From assembly GCA_002104905.1 (NCBI GenBank), contig MCFE01000145.1, positions 62,001 through 126,000 on the forward strand: a DNA stretch of 64,000 nt. Direction: 5' to 3'. Of the stretch, positions 44,140-55,556 are shown piece by piece (the stretch's first letter is position 1; the number at the start of each line of letters is the position of its first letter). The position numbers were made by a program, and so were the translations under genes. Below the pieces are notes generated by a model, which did not search any database, was not told the DNA's origin, and saw only the letters and a list, made by a program, of their open reading frames with translations. The stretch comes from Basidiobolus meristosporus CBS 931.73. Lineage: Eukaryota > Basidiobolomycota > Basidiobolomycetes > Basidiobolales > Basidiobolaceae.

Positions 44140-44158
44140 AAAGCTGAGAGGGGGGTTG
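44140..44158 (+). promoter_or_regulatory. Polypurine tract of gypsy-2
   Basis: A purine run AAAGCTGAGAGGGGGG (with one C and one T) lies directly before the 3' LTR, where plus-strand synthesis would be primed. Confidence 0.75.
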
Positions 44159-44159
44159 A

Positions 44160-44923
44160 AGTAGTGGGGTCACAGTGACACCCACTGACATATGTGCTCA
44201 TTACCATATTAGACTTGTTCTGTTGGATAGTGCCACATTGAGCCATGAGTGCCAAATGATGCCATATTGTGCCAGACAGGTAAAGTGAGCCTTTACTTGG
44301 CCACAGAGTGTGAAACATAGCTCTGCATCTTCATGTAAAGCAGCCCCTGTGTTTCACCCATTGCACAGGAGAAAATCCATTTTTTGACCTTTTTTTGTGG
44401 ATCAATGTAGCTCAGGATGTGTAAGAGCACAGGAGAGCTGAAGATATGCATCTGGTACTCAATACCCGTGGCACTCTGAATCTAGCTCCTGTAGCTTGTA
44501 TCATGTCACAAAAATGAATGGCACTATCTTGGTCCACTGGCACTATCTGGCACTATATTTAAATATTATTCCTCAAAGACACTCTTCTGTCTTTGTAACT
44601 ATTGACCACAGCTGCATTCATATCAGGTCCCTGCTGGTGAAGTTTGCAGTTGCTTTGACTTTGGAAGCTTTAGTACATTGTCATCAAAGGACCCTGAACC
44701 CATCACATCCTTTTGTTAAGATGCCAACTAATTTGGGGATTGTAGTTCAATAGCTTTCCCTTGACAAGCTTGTGGCTTTATTCCCCATTACATTAGATTA
44801 GAGATAGAACCCAAGTATTCCTAACAAGCTTTTGCCAGGGGTTAATGAACCCAGTGAAAACCCAACACAAAACACTTGAGAAGTGTTGGATGTATCTCTC
44901 CCTTGGACTTATACACCACCACA
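44160..44923 (+). repeat. 3' LTR of gypsy-2, internally deleted
   Basis: It starts AGTAGTGGGGTC (decayed TGTAGTGG) and ends ACACCACCACA. Only about 50 bp of the beginning and 355 bp of the end remain; the middle is replaced by half a fold-back element (44210-44567). Confidence 0.82.
44210..44567. mobile_element. Half of a fold-back element
   Basis: One arm only, from TAGACTTGTTCTG to ACTATATTTAAATATTA, which is the centre of the palindrome in 675-1408. Beyond it the gypsy-2 LTR resumes at a point some 660 bp further along than where it was left. A deletion from the palindrome centre into the LTR explains this. Confidence 0.82.
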
Positions 44924-45955
44924 TTGTGCACACTGGCCACAATTGACATACTTCTATCACCTCAACTTTGTGGCTTTCTAGTGTGATACTGGCAAAGTTG
45001 CCATATACCTTGTACTGCAGGTAACATACACATCTTGCAAACATATGCTTGGTTGTTGCCACTTCTGCCATGAATAACTCCAATATATGCGCAAAGTACT
45101 TCTTGGTATTTAGCCAATATATTCGTTCTCCCTACAGGATTCTAGTTCCCCTTAGAGGTACACTCTGGCTTTTATTTGTGTGAATGCAATATTGAATGGT
45201 GTAGAAGTTGGCTTATGACAATTAGAAATCTGGCATATATTGGTAGAGTTTTATTGATAAAAACTAACTGATTATCCACATATTGGGGCTGCTTAGCTTC
45301 TTAATGCCCTAGGCATAGGTGTCTCTGTATGCACATCTGTCTTCAGTATTTTCCAACTCTTCTTGCCTGTTCTCCAGGTGCCAACTCAGCACATGCATGC
45401 CCAACTTGAAGGTAATATTTTTGATGAGATTGGGATATGGTAGTACCTGCAACTTGACTTGTCTTCTTGTCTCCCCACACATCCACTCCATGGGAAACTC
45501 CCAAAAGGTGAAGCAAGGCCCAATATTCTCCACACACCATGCAAGATTGAGTAGAGAATTGATGCAGTAGTGGCAGAGATCTACATGTTCAGCTTTATGT
45601 TTGTAATACAGCCGCTCAAATCTTGTCATAAATTACTTGCACAACAGCTGTAGATGTGTCAAGTTGGCATTGGTGATCTGCTTCTGGAAAGATATTCCTA
45701 CAATGTCCACCTACGACTCCCAATGCTTCTAATGTACTCTTGGTAGGAATGGCTTTAAAACACCACTTGAATAATTGCATACTCAGTTCCTCCAGTCTTG
45801 GCATTTGTATTGTTGAATCTGAGTATGAATATTGATTGGGGCCCATGAGAAGTACTTAAGGTAGCAGATACTCTGTAATATCTTGCCAATTCTTTCTAAT
45901 TTCTCTAATTTCTTAAAGGTCTCAGTTAACTTGAAATGCCCCATGTACAATTTGG
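44924..45955 (-). pseudogene. Plavaka-like transposase, C-terminal part (element A, right portion)
   Basis: It resumes element A after gypsy-2. The minus-strand open frame 45309-45629 has CINSLLNLAWCVENIGPCFTF and WEFPMEWMCGETRRQVK, which fits the Plavaka-type block LLHIADDI..GPVW..W.FPMERFCG. It is followed by LPYPNLIKNI and then FMAEVATTKHMFARCVCY with YGNFASITLESHKVEVIEVC (44930-45083). There are stops between blocks. The nuclease core is not in this part. Confidence 0.7.
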
Positions 45956-46590
45956 TCATCAATATAGGGTAATATCAAGGTCATCTCATGTTTAAGTCAG
46001 AACCCCTAAAATAAATACCCTGCATATATATACATCATCTGTAACACCAGTTTAGCCATTTGATTTGATTTGCACCTACACTATCACTTGGGTACCAGCT
46101 TGGACACCTATCCAATCACTAAGATCAGGGATTTACTTGCTAAATGTGCTAAATGAGATATTTGATGGCTAATCAGCTAGCTTATGTATTGGTTGGTGAG
46201 CCAATTAAGGGCTGACAGATTCAGGTTGCTTTTAGACCAATCAACCATTGACATACCATCCAATTGAGGTGACAGCAAAAAAAATGGTAAGTACCAGTGT
46301 AGGTTATAGTGAATACACATTTATTTCAACTTACATTAGTGAAACATATCCATATACAAATTTTACCTACAACAGAGGTAGTATCCAATTGCTCATATAA
46401 TGCAAACATTACAAGCTGGGACAATTATCCATGGCAACACCATCATGTCAGATTGTGCCATAGTGTGCAACAGTGTCCCACTTAGTGTGAAGTTGTCCAA
46501 GTGCAATCCTGCCTACTGGTAGCTACAATTTTATGCCCAATTGTCCTTTGCAACCACAGATGGTACAATGCACCCTGGCATGGTACAATA
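45956..46590. mobile_element. Harbinger left-end block, relic
   Basis: It matches the left subterminal block in outward orientation (as at 53880-54500), from the GATATTACTT-like region to a decayed terminus near 46585 (GGTACAATAGAGGAAG). Non-coding. Confidence 0.7.
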
Positions 46591-46594
46591 GAGG

Positions 46595-47513
46595 AAGTTG
46601 GATGTATTACAAGACAAGCATTGAAGCCAAAAATGAGCTGAGAGTGAGGGGATCTCATAAGGGAGCCATGCAAGAACAATTCCCTGCCCAATTTGCACAG
46701 CACTGGCTGGACATGTTTGTTTGGGACTCAACCTTGGAAGCCAATGAGATTTTGGATAGGTTCTTGCCTCAGATGAATAATAGACTTGTTCCATTGTGCC
46801 ATTAATTATAGTGCCAGAGAGTGCTGTATATTTTGTTATTAGTTTGATATTTTAGGGTCATATGCATGACAATTTTGATCCTAAACTGGCACCGTATGGC
46901 ACCATCTGGCACTCTGAGGCATGATCAGGCACCATCTGGCATGCTATGGCACTATTGGGCACTATGATCAGCCGGAATGATGGAACAAGTCTAATGTATT
47001 ATGTCATATATTAGTAGAGCTAAGTGGCTTCCAAGAGCAATATGCACAGGACTCACCAAGGCAACAGTTCCAAAGTATTAGACAAAGGGTAAGTGAATAC
47101 CTTGAGGAAGTGGAAGGTGAGCTTCAAGAGGAAGAATAAATGGCACAAGTAGCTGTGTCTAGATTGTGCCAGCTTGCCTTGCTGGACTACTTATTATCTC
47201 TTGCAATGCAAGCATTCCAGTGCACATCAGCCCAATCTACACCAACACCCTACACAAGCTTACCCTGCATTGAGTTGACACACATCAGATCAATGTGTGT
47301 GCCTTAGAGCAAAACTACCAGAACTTACCAATCTGCTCATTTGATATAAGTCAATTAGAGCAGGGCAAGTTGCAACAACATGTAACATTACTTCAAACTC
47401 ATCCAAGGGCTATGCCAATGCATCAAGTTGCACCTGTGCAATGCAAATCAGCACCAAATGATTCAGTAATAGTCCCTGTGAGAAAAAAACCTAGGAGAAG
47501 AGGATGCAATTGA
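46595..47513 (+). pseudogene. Harbinger ORF1 relic with a MITE inserted
   Basis: 46600-46780 encodes YKTSIEAKNELRVRGSHKGAMQEQF. A 211-bp MITE follows, then ORF1 resumes at 46995 and ends at 47513 with VPVRKKPRRRG. At the recurrent stop position this copy has CAA (47030-47045, TGGCTTCCAAGAGCAA). The N-terminal part is missing. Confidence 0.8.
46781..46991. mobile_element. 211-bp MITE of the Harbinger family
   Basis: It starts TAGACTTGTTCCATTGTGCC and ends ATGGAACAAGTC. It is rich in TGGCACTAT and TGGCACCAT words. It is flanked by TAA on both sides (46778-46780 and 46992-46994). The uninterrupted paralogue is at 51931-51950. Confidence 0.93.
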
Positions 47514-48159
47514 ATTGAATTGCCATCCTTTGTCATGATGTATACAATGCATTTTTCTTGCAATCCAAGTCAAGCCATTGCAAATCAGTGATCACTAAAG
47601 TTTTGATATAAGTAATATCAAGGTTGTCTCATATTTGAGACAGAACCCCCTATTAGTAAACACCCTGGGTGTATATACATCATCTGTAACAGCAGTGCAG
47701 CTATTGCATCTGAGTTGCACCTATGCAATCACTTGTGTGCTAGCTATGTTAACTGGTCCAATCACTAAGATCCGGGATTTGCTTGCTAATTGGACAAAAT
47801 TGAATATTTGGTTGCAAAGCAGGTAGCTTGTGTAGTGGTAAATGACCCAACTAGGGCTCTCAGCTTCAGGATACTTTTAGACCAATCAACCACTCATATC
47901 CCATCCAATTGGAGTGTTGGTAACCAAAATGGCAAGTTTCAGTTTAGATTATAGTGTGATACACAATTTTTTTCATTGACATTAACAAAACATATCCAAA
48001 TACTGAATTTTATCTACCACCAAAGTGGCATCAAGTTGTGCACATGATGCAAACATTGCATGTTGGCACATTCATCCATGCCAACCATATTGTGTAAGAT
48101 TTTCCATTTGCACCAAATTGAATCAAACCACACCTATGCAATCACACATCAATCCTGAT
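47514..48159. mobile_element. Harbinger left block joined to transposase upstream region
   Basis: 47514-48096 is the left subterminal block. At about 48105 it passes into the sequence normally found just upstream of the transposase (GCACCAAATTGAATCAAACC). The order ORF1, left block, transposase does not exist in intact copies. Confidence 0.65.
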
Positions 48160-49042
48160 ATGCCTTACTTATCTGAATTGTCTTTTCTTATCAATCTCAT
48201 CACTATCACTGGATTCTGTTTTGACACATCAGAGGAGATCTATACCAAGTACTGTGGACCATGTACCTCAATCTACTCAAGGAAACCCTTTGTAAAACTT
48301 CTCTGCCACTACATGAACTATTGCTCTACAAGGTTTCATCCCACCATCATTGGCAACAGAAATCCTGGAAGCTTTCATTTGCTGCTGACAGAAATGTGGA
48401 ACCATCTTGCTGAGGGTATGAATGACTTAGAGCAAGCTTAGAATACTTGGCTCCAAAGCACCAACAGACTTCCACATCCCAGAGTGCTCAGAAATAGGTT
48501 CCATATCAGTAATAATTTAGATACATTGCCAGTCAGGATTAACAGACCTACCATGGGCAGAGGCACTTTTATTCCGGCAAATACAAGGCACAATCTGTGA
48601 AGATTCAAGCACTGTCTGGCATTAAGGGTAACATCATCCAATTTAACAGGCCATTGGCTGGAAGTAGGCTACACAAAGCACTCTGGGTAGAGAATCATCC
48701 AGGTATTAGCAGAGGAGAGAAATGTATGGCACACTTAGCTTATATAGGAGAACATTGTCAGAGGTTAGGATGTATCACAGCTTACAGGATGCCAAGGAAT
48801 GTTGTGCTTAGCAGGAAGCAGAAGCTCTGCAAGGAAATATTGGATCATTTCTGAGAGAAAGTAGTGCATACATATGGATATCTAAAGAGATTCAGCATAT
48901 TAGCATGTATATACAGAGGAAAGTCATGTATCAAAGAAAGCTACATATTTGGTAATATAATCAGAATACCTATTATTGCACAGTATGATCACATATGAAG
49001 ACATCCACTGAGAGAAATGTGTATGGAGCATTATGAAGAGGA
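48160..49042 (+). pseudogene. Harbinger transposase relic
   Basis: It is open from 48160 to 48441, then there is a stop in place of Trp in the EQAWN motif, and a second open stretch at 48597-48854. The second Asp motif reads SRLHKALW (RHD to RLH), so Asp172 is lost. The Glu region near 48860 is interrupted by TGA. Dead. Confidence 0.8.
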
Positions 49043-49200
49043 AATAAAGCTAGAAAAGCACTATTCTGAGCAACACAAGTAAGATAGAGTAAAATTACAA
49101 GTAACTGTATCCTGCCACTGTCATGATGGTAAAGATTATAGTGCCAGATTGTGCTGTCAGGTCCTGATTGGTAAGTCACTATCAAGTCAGGTGATTAATA
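49043..49200. other. Right subterminal remains of the 48-kb Harbinger relic
   Basis: ACTGTCATGATGGTAAAG and TATAGTGCCAGATTGTGC (near 49110-49160) match the right subterminal region. The terminus itself is lost. Confidence 0.5.
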
Positions 49201-49945
49201 TCCAATGAAAAATCTCAAGCTAAGAATTCACCCGATTCTTAGCTGGTATTCTACTGGTATTCTAATGGTACTTTGCTGGTATTCAGCTTGTGTTTTTGGT
49301 GCAAAATTTCAAATGCAATTATTGATAGAAGTAATGGGCTATTGATTAGCAAATTTGATATGGATTCTAGTTGGCCTAGTCTCCTTCTGGAGATCTTGTT
49401 TGCTTGCCTTCTTGTAAGCTAACAATAGAGATATAGAGAGTTGTCAGTTTTCAGAAACCTGGAATTCAACTAATTTTATGATGTATTTTACTGTCCAATT
49501 CATAATTTTTTCTTAGGAAATATTATCTGCATTGGAGATACTCCAGCCATCAGTAAGATAGCAGGCATTTCTGGGCAAGATGGATGGTATTGCTGCCAAT
49601 GCATGAGATCCAGGGGATTCATTCCATAACTCATATGTACTGTTTTATCCAAATACTAATACCAAGGACCTCATCTTCCCTCAGAGAAAATATACAGATG
49701 TCAGCATGTAATTGCAGCAGAGCTGGCAAGCTATAGGAGATTGGCCAGAATGTGGAATTAACTGAGCATTTGAGATACTATAGATAGAAGGAACCTGTTG
49801 GAGCAAAAGCTTTCCACAGGGAGCAATATCCCCATTGCAGTGATCAAGTGGTACATGGGGCATCTCAAGATATATGGGCCCTTTGAGATACTGGAGAAAT
49901 CTTAAACAATTGGCAAGATATTACCAAGCATCTACTACCCATACC
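49201..49945 (+). pseudogene. Plavaka-like transposase, internal fragment
   Basis: The plus-strand translation near 49515-49615 gives ILSIGDTPAISKIAGISGQD followed by GWYCCQCMRSRG, which fits the conserved GDLPA...GF.GH....C..C block of CACTA/Plavaka transposases. It continues to WYMGHLKIYGPFEILEKS near 49850, which joins the C-terminal region seen elsewhere. Stops are present. 49201-49320 has no recognised motif. The minus-strand frame at 49681-49863 is its shadow. Confidence 0.65.
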
Positions 49946-50042
49946 CTATGAAAAATAATTTGATCCCATGGGTGAATCCAATGCAGATCAGCCAACAAGA
50001 ACCATTGAGGAGACCACAATAATATTTGCAGCTTGGAATTAA
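49946..50042 (-). mobile_element. Plavaka-like element C, left tip
   Basis: It starts CCCTATGAAAAATAATTTGA and runs to GGAATTAA, where Harbinger copy 3 interrupts it. It resumes at 54513. Compare the uninterrupted tip at 36350-36445. Confidence 0.82.
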
Positions 50043-50226
50043 TAGACTTGTTCTGTTGGATAGTGCCACATAGTGCCAGCCTGTTTATGGTGCTGGATTG
50101 ATCTGTCACTCTACGGCACTATCTGGCACTATAATTTCTACCATCATGCCAGTGGTATGATGGAGTTACTGGCAATTTTACTCAATCTTACTTATGTTGC
50201 TCAGAATAGTGCTTTCCTTGCTTTAT

Positions 50227-51110
50227 TTACTCTTCATAATGCTCCAGACACATTTCTCTCAGTGGATGTCTTCTTGTATGAACATACTGTGCATTAATAA
50301 GTATCTTTACTATTTTACCTATTCTGCTGTTTTCTCCTATATATGACTTTCCTCTGTATTTACCTGCCAATATGCTGAATCTCTTCAGATATCCAAGTGT
50401 GTGCTCTACCCTCACTCTGAAATAATTAAATATCTCATTGTAGAGCTTCTGCTTCCTTCTAAGCACACCATTCCTTGGCTTCCTATAAGCTGCAATACTT
50501 CCTAATCTCTGACAATCCTCTCCTATATAGGCTAAGTCTGCCATACATTTCTCCCCTCTACTGAGTTCAGGATGATTCTCTACCCAGAGTGCTTTGTCAT
50601 GCCTACTTCCAGCAAATGGCCCACTAAACTGGATGATGTTACCCTCAATGTTGGACAGTGCTTGAAACTTCACACAGTGTGCCTTGTACTTGCCAGAATA
50701 AAAGTGCCTCTGCCCTCTAGAAGGTCTGTTAATCCTCACTGGGAAGGTATCCAAAATACTCCTGATATGGAACCTGTTGCTGAACATTATGGGATATGGA
50801 AGTCTATTGGAGCTTCTGAACCTAGTATTCCAAGCTTGCTCTAAGTCATTCATACCCTCTGCAAGGTGGTTCTCCATTGCTGTCAGCTGGGAATGAAAGC
50901 TTCTAGGACTTTTGTTGCCATGGATGGTGGGATGAAACCTTGTAGGGCAATAGTTCTTGTTATAGCAGAGACCTTAACAAGGGATCTCCTAGAGTAGATT
51001 GGGGTTGATGGTCCACAATACTTAGAGTAGATCTCCTCTAGTGTGTCAAAAGGAAATCCAGTGGTAGTGGTGGGATTGATGCGAAAAGACTATTCAGATG
51101 AGTAAGTCAT
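50227..51110 (-). pseudogene. Harbinger transposase, copy 3 (one-base frameshift)
   Basis: ATG at 51110 and stop at 50227-50229. The span is 884 bp, one less than the 885 bp of the intact gene. The missing base lies near 50968, in the codons for VKLLCYYKN, so the frame is broken after about 45 residues. Downstream the 216-codon frame (50227-50877) keeps both Asp motifs (ILDTFPVRINRP, GSRHDKALW) and the Glu motif (RVRVEHTLGY). A single indel separates it from an intact gene. Confidence 0.9.
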
Positions 51111-51469
51111 ATTAAAATTGGTGGATGATTGTATGGAGGTGGTTTGACTCAATTTAGCGCAATCTGCATTATTTATCTGATTTTTAATACATTATGGTTA
51201 AATCTCCATCAATTGCCATGTACCCCATCATTATGTTGCAAAAATCATCCCCAAACAATGCCATGGTACTTTTGTTGATGCTTTAATCATAGGTCTATAA
51301 TCAAATAGGAAATCTGCAATTGATGTGATCTGATCCATGTTAACGCAATCCAAGATGCATCAAGCATAATATATGGAAAATTCAACAATCACATTAGTTT
51401 TCATATATATCTCATATAAGACCAGGTTGATGCCAATATACTGCTGTATAAGTATCCAAATCCGTTGCT

Positions 51470-53771
51470 ATGGTCCCCATACCAAGCTTCAACTCATATT
51501 TAGTACAACCCAGACAAAACCCATCCCCTGGCTCACAAGCACGGTCCAGACCGGAAAAGTCAATGTTGGATCTGTTCAAGTTCTTGCCAAATGATTTTAG
51601 TATGGCCCAAGTGTCTATGATGAGCCTTCATACAGATATTTGGGCACTACTGATTAATCTAGCAGAAATAGATACCTCAGAGAGTCAACAAAGATGGACA
51701 AATTTGAGTAGAAAGCTGTGGAATGAGTTCTACATCAAGATGCCAGCCAATGTATGTAAGAAGATATATAACATGACAAGTATTGAAATCAAGAATGAGC
51801 TGAGAGTGAGGGGATTTGACAAAGAAGCCGCGCAGGAACAATTTTGCGCGCAATTTGCACATTATGGGCCGGACGCATCCGTTTGTGCCTCAACTTTGGG
51901 AACCAAAGAGATTTTGAATGAGTTTTTGCCTCAAATGACTAATATACTATGTGATACATTAGTAGAGCTAAGTGGCTTCTGAGAGCAATATAAACAGGAC
52001 TCATCCAGGTAACAGCTCCAAAGTATCAGACAGAGGGTAAGTGAATACCTTGAGGAATCAGATGGTGAGCTACAGGAGGAAGAATACAGACCACAACCAA
52101 CATTGTCCAGATTGCGCCAGCACACCTTGCTGGATTCCCTACCATCTCTTGCAACCACAGTGCGCTGGCGCATGTCAGTCCAGACTACACCAACACCCTT
52201 TACCAGAACGCCCCACATTGAGTCAACGTGCTGTGGTGGTGTATAAGTCTAAAGGGCAAAATATGGCCAACACTTCTCAAGTGTGAATGTGTGTGGGGTG
52301 TTCACTGGGTGCAATAACCTCTGGCAAAAGCTTGCTAGGAATACTGGGTCTTTTGTCTAATCTAATGTGATGGGGGATAAAGCCTCAAGCTTGTCAAGGG
52401 AAAACTATTGAACTACAATCCCCAACTTAGTTGGCATCTTAACAAAAGTTTATAATGGCTTTGACATCCTTTGAGATGACAATGTACTAAAGCTTCCAAA
52501 GTCAAAACAACTGTGAACTCCACCAACAGGGACTTGATAAGAATGCAGCTTTGACCAGTAGTTACAAAGACTGAAAAGTATCTTTGCCTGTACAAGAACA
52601 AACTTGGGAAAACAAACAAACATAATAAAATATACCTATTCTGAGTATTCCTCACAAGTAGTGCCTCCAAGGTCAGTTGGCTGTCAGCACGGTTTCCTGG
52701 GAGTGTTGTCAGGTCTGAGTCAGAAAATAGTGGTAATAGGTAGCGGTGATCTCACTAATCAATAAGTCGGAATATTGGAAGAGGGATGATTTATTTTAAG
52801 AGATAGCCTCCCTTATATACTTTTTTGCTGCTCAATTTCTTGCTAGAGAATACTTTCCGGAAGTTTCCAGAAGGTAGTAGACAGCCAATCATGTCATTGT
52901 GTACTAAAAATAGCGCAAATTCTTGGCGGATTGTTCCATGAGATATAGTAGCACCTAGCCAATCAGGTAGTGGTAATATGAAACCCCTGTGTCATGTGGT
53001 TGCCTCTTATGGTAGTAGGATAGGAGGGTTATGAAACCAAAATGGTCACATGACATGGGCACTGTTGGGGTACTGGCCTTATATGGTAACTATCTTATCT
53101 TGGCATCTTGGCAAGGAATAGGAATAGCTTGTGCAATAGGTTAATAGTGACAAATAGTATGTCAGGTTGCATAGTAATAATCACATAGACAGAATGGAAA
53201 GTATTGCAATTTGGGATGATACTAATATAGGGGGGTAATCCTTTTTTAGGGAAGTGAACGTATGAGAATGAGCACATCTGCCTGTGGGTGTCACTGTGAC
53301 CCCACTACAGAGCAAAATTACAAGAACCTGCCGAACTGCTCATTTAGACACAAGTCCATTGGAGCGGACCAAGTTGTGTCACATGCAGCATCACATTGAA
53401 CTCAGCCAAGGGCCATCTCAATATGTCAAGGCACCCCTGCACGTGCCATTTTGCCTGACCATCAGCAAGTTACTTCTGGTGAACTGACTGATGATGACCA
53501 ACATGAAGTGGCTCAACCACCGGAGCCCTTGGCAAGTAAAAGAACGCGTCAGTGCGTGGCACTACAGGCCGGTTCAGTTTGTTCAGTTGGAGCAATTCAG
53601 CACGGCCAAGCTGCAGCATTGCACTCATCAACTAGGAGGCAAAATACTGACTACAAATACATAAGTAGCCAAGATGATAGTCAGCCAGGAAGTAGTATAG
53701 GTGTGCAAAGTGAGTCACTACCAAATGCTTCAGTAGTAATCCCTGTGAGAAAAAAACCCAGGAGAAGATGA
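51470..53771 (+). pseudogene. Harbinger ORF1, copy 3, interrupted
   Basis: ATG at 51470. It is open for 170 codons to TGA at 51980-51982, the same codon that is TAA in copy 2. A second stop (TAA for Gln) follows near 52010. The solo gypsy-2 LTR (52232-53309) splits the low-complexity part, and the C-terminus 53451-53771 ends RKKPRRR. The first 170 residues are closely similar to copy 2, which supports this part as the conserved domain. Confidence 0.85.
52232..53309 (-). repeat. Solo gypsy-2 LTR in ORF1 of Harbinger copy 3
   Basis: 1,078 bp from TGTGGTGGTGTATAAG to CCCCACTACA. The flanks are GTGC (52228-52231) and GAGC (53310-53313), agreeing at three of four bases. The short frames inside (52413-52670 minus and others) are not considered genes. 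Confidence 0.88.
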
Positions 53772-54512
53772 TGTGATTGCTTTGAATTGCTCACATTTGT
53801 AATGATCCCAACAACCCATTTTTTTTGCAATCCAAATCAAGCCATTGCAAATCAGTGATCATCAAATTTTTGATATAAGTAATATCAAGGTTGTCTCACA
53901 TTTGAGACAGAACCCCTATAAATAAACACCCTGCATATATATACATCATCTGTAATACCAGTACAGCTATTGGATCTGTTTTGCACCTACACAATTGCTT
54001 GCGTGCTAGCTATGACACCTTGTCCAATCACTAGGATCAGGGAATTACTTGCTCAATGTGCAAAATGGGATATTTGATGGCAAATCAGGTAGCTTTTTAG
54101 TAATCAATGAGCCAATTGGGGGCTGCCAGCTTCAGGATACTTTTGGACCAATTAACCACTGTGATACCGTCCAATTGGAGTGAGGGTAACCAAAATGGTA
54201 AGTATCAGTGTAGTTTATAGTGTGATACACATTTATTTCCATTTACATTGAAGAAACATATCCAAATACTGGATTTTACCTGCCATAATAGCGGTATCCG
54301 ATTGCGCATGTGATGCAAACGTTACAAGTTGGCGCAATTATCCGTGCTAACCTCATTGTGTCAGATTATGCCATAGTGTGCAAGATTGTCCCACATAGTG
54401 CAAAATCATCTAAGAACAATCCTGCCTTCTGGTAGCTATAATATTGCGCCCAATCATTCTTTACAACCGCGGATTGCGCCACGCGCCCTAGCACGGTACA
54501 ATGAAACAAGTC

Positions 54513-55556
54513 TAATGACTATCTACACAATCTGATGATGGATCACAGCAATGTTTGGCTAATTTGCAGCTAAGTAAAGTTAAAGAATATGATAGTATTT
54601 ATGCAGTACTTTGCTATGGGTGGCATGGCATTGTTGCGGTCTTAGTGCACTCTACATCTAGTTGAGTGAATCTAACCAGCCAATATATTCAATTGCCTTA
54701 TATGGCAAGAAGTCTGATGGTGTATTGATGGCCTCACTGCAAGCCTCTCATGGCATTATCATGGCAATATGGCAGCCTACAGCTAGTTCTGTAAAGTGCT
54801 ACCATACCAATTTACCAAATGGTATTTCCTTTTTCTACCTCCAATTATGCAATTTATATATCCTACTGTAGAATTACCTCAGTTTATTTGCTTACCTAAT
54901 ACTACCTAGGGTCTTCTACATAGAGTTCAAATTGGAAAATACTATGGCCTCCTGCTTACTGACCTCTACAAATACACACACCTATTGCAATTGACATACT
55001 GCCATCACCTCAGCTTTACGGCTTTTTAGTGTGAAGCTTGCAAAGCTGCCATATACCTTGTGCTGCTGGTAATGTATACATCTTGCAAACATATGCTTAG
55101 TTGCCATCACTTCTGCCATGAATACCTCCTGAATATCTGCAAAGAACTTTTTAGTGTTTAGCCAATATATTGCTTCTCCATGCTGGATTCTAGTCCCCCT
55201 TACAGGTGTGCTCTGGCTCTAGTTTGTGTGATTTCCATACTGAATGGTGAACAAATTGGCTTGTGACCAAGGGAAATTTGGCATACATTTGTAGAGCTTT
55301 GCTAATAAAAATTAGTTTCTCAATGCAGCCAACCAAGCTCTGAATTACTGAACTGATTATCCACACATTGGGACTGCTTAGCTTCTTAATGCCATAGGCA
55401 TTGGTGTCTCTGTGTACACATCTGTCCTCAGTATTCTCTAACTGTTCCTGACTGTCCTCCATTTGCCAACTCATCACATTCATGGCAGACTTGAAGGTAA
55501 TATTCTTGATGAGATTGGGATATGGTAGTACCTGCCACTTGACTTTTCTTACTATC
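54513..55556 (-). pseudogene. Plavaka-like element C, subterminal region and transposase C-terminus
   Basis: 54513-54980 is the left subterminal region and 54980-55556 the minus-strand transposase end (YGIKKLSSPNVWIISSVIQ and the EQLENTEDRCVHRDT block that recurs at 37330 and 45330). It breaks off at about 55556, where gypsy-3 begins. Confidence 0.65.

Larger units (their letters stand above)
30539..44923 (+). mobile_element. gypsy-2 element (full span, with nested insertions)
   Basis: A Ty3/gypsy element of a lineage common in basidiomycetes. It has a 5' LTR, gag, protease-RT, RNase H and integrase on the plus strand, a polypurine tract and a partial 3' LTR. Two insertions split its integrase: repeat X (34796-36025) and Plavaka-like element B with passengers (36346-43679). 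Without them it is about 5.8 kb. All frames are broken. Confidence 0.88.
50043..54512 (-). mobile_element. Harbinger copy 3 with a solo LTR inside
   Basis: The right terminus is at 50043 and the left terminus ends at 54512, with a perfect TAA duplication (50040-50042 and 54513-54515). Without the 1,078-bp solo gypsy-2 LTR it is about 3.39 kb, matching copy 2. CpG sites are well kept in the left end (GCGGATTGCGCCACGCGCCC near 54470), so after copy 2 it is the youngest. Confidence 0.93.
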
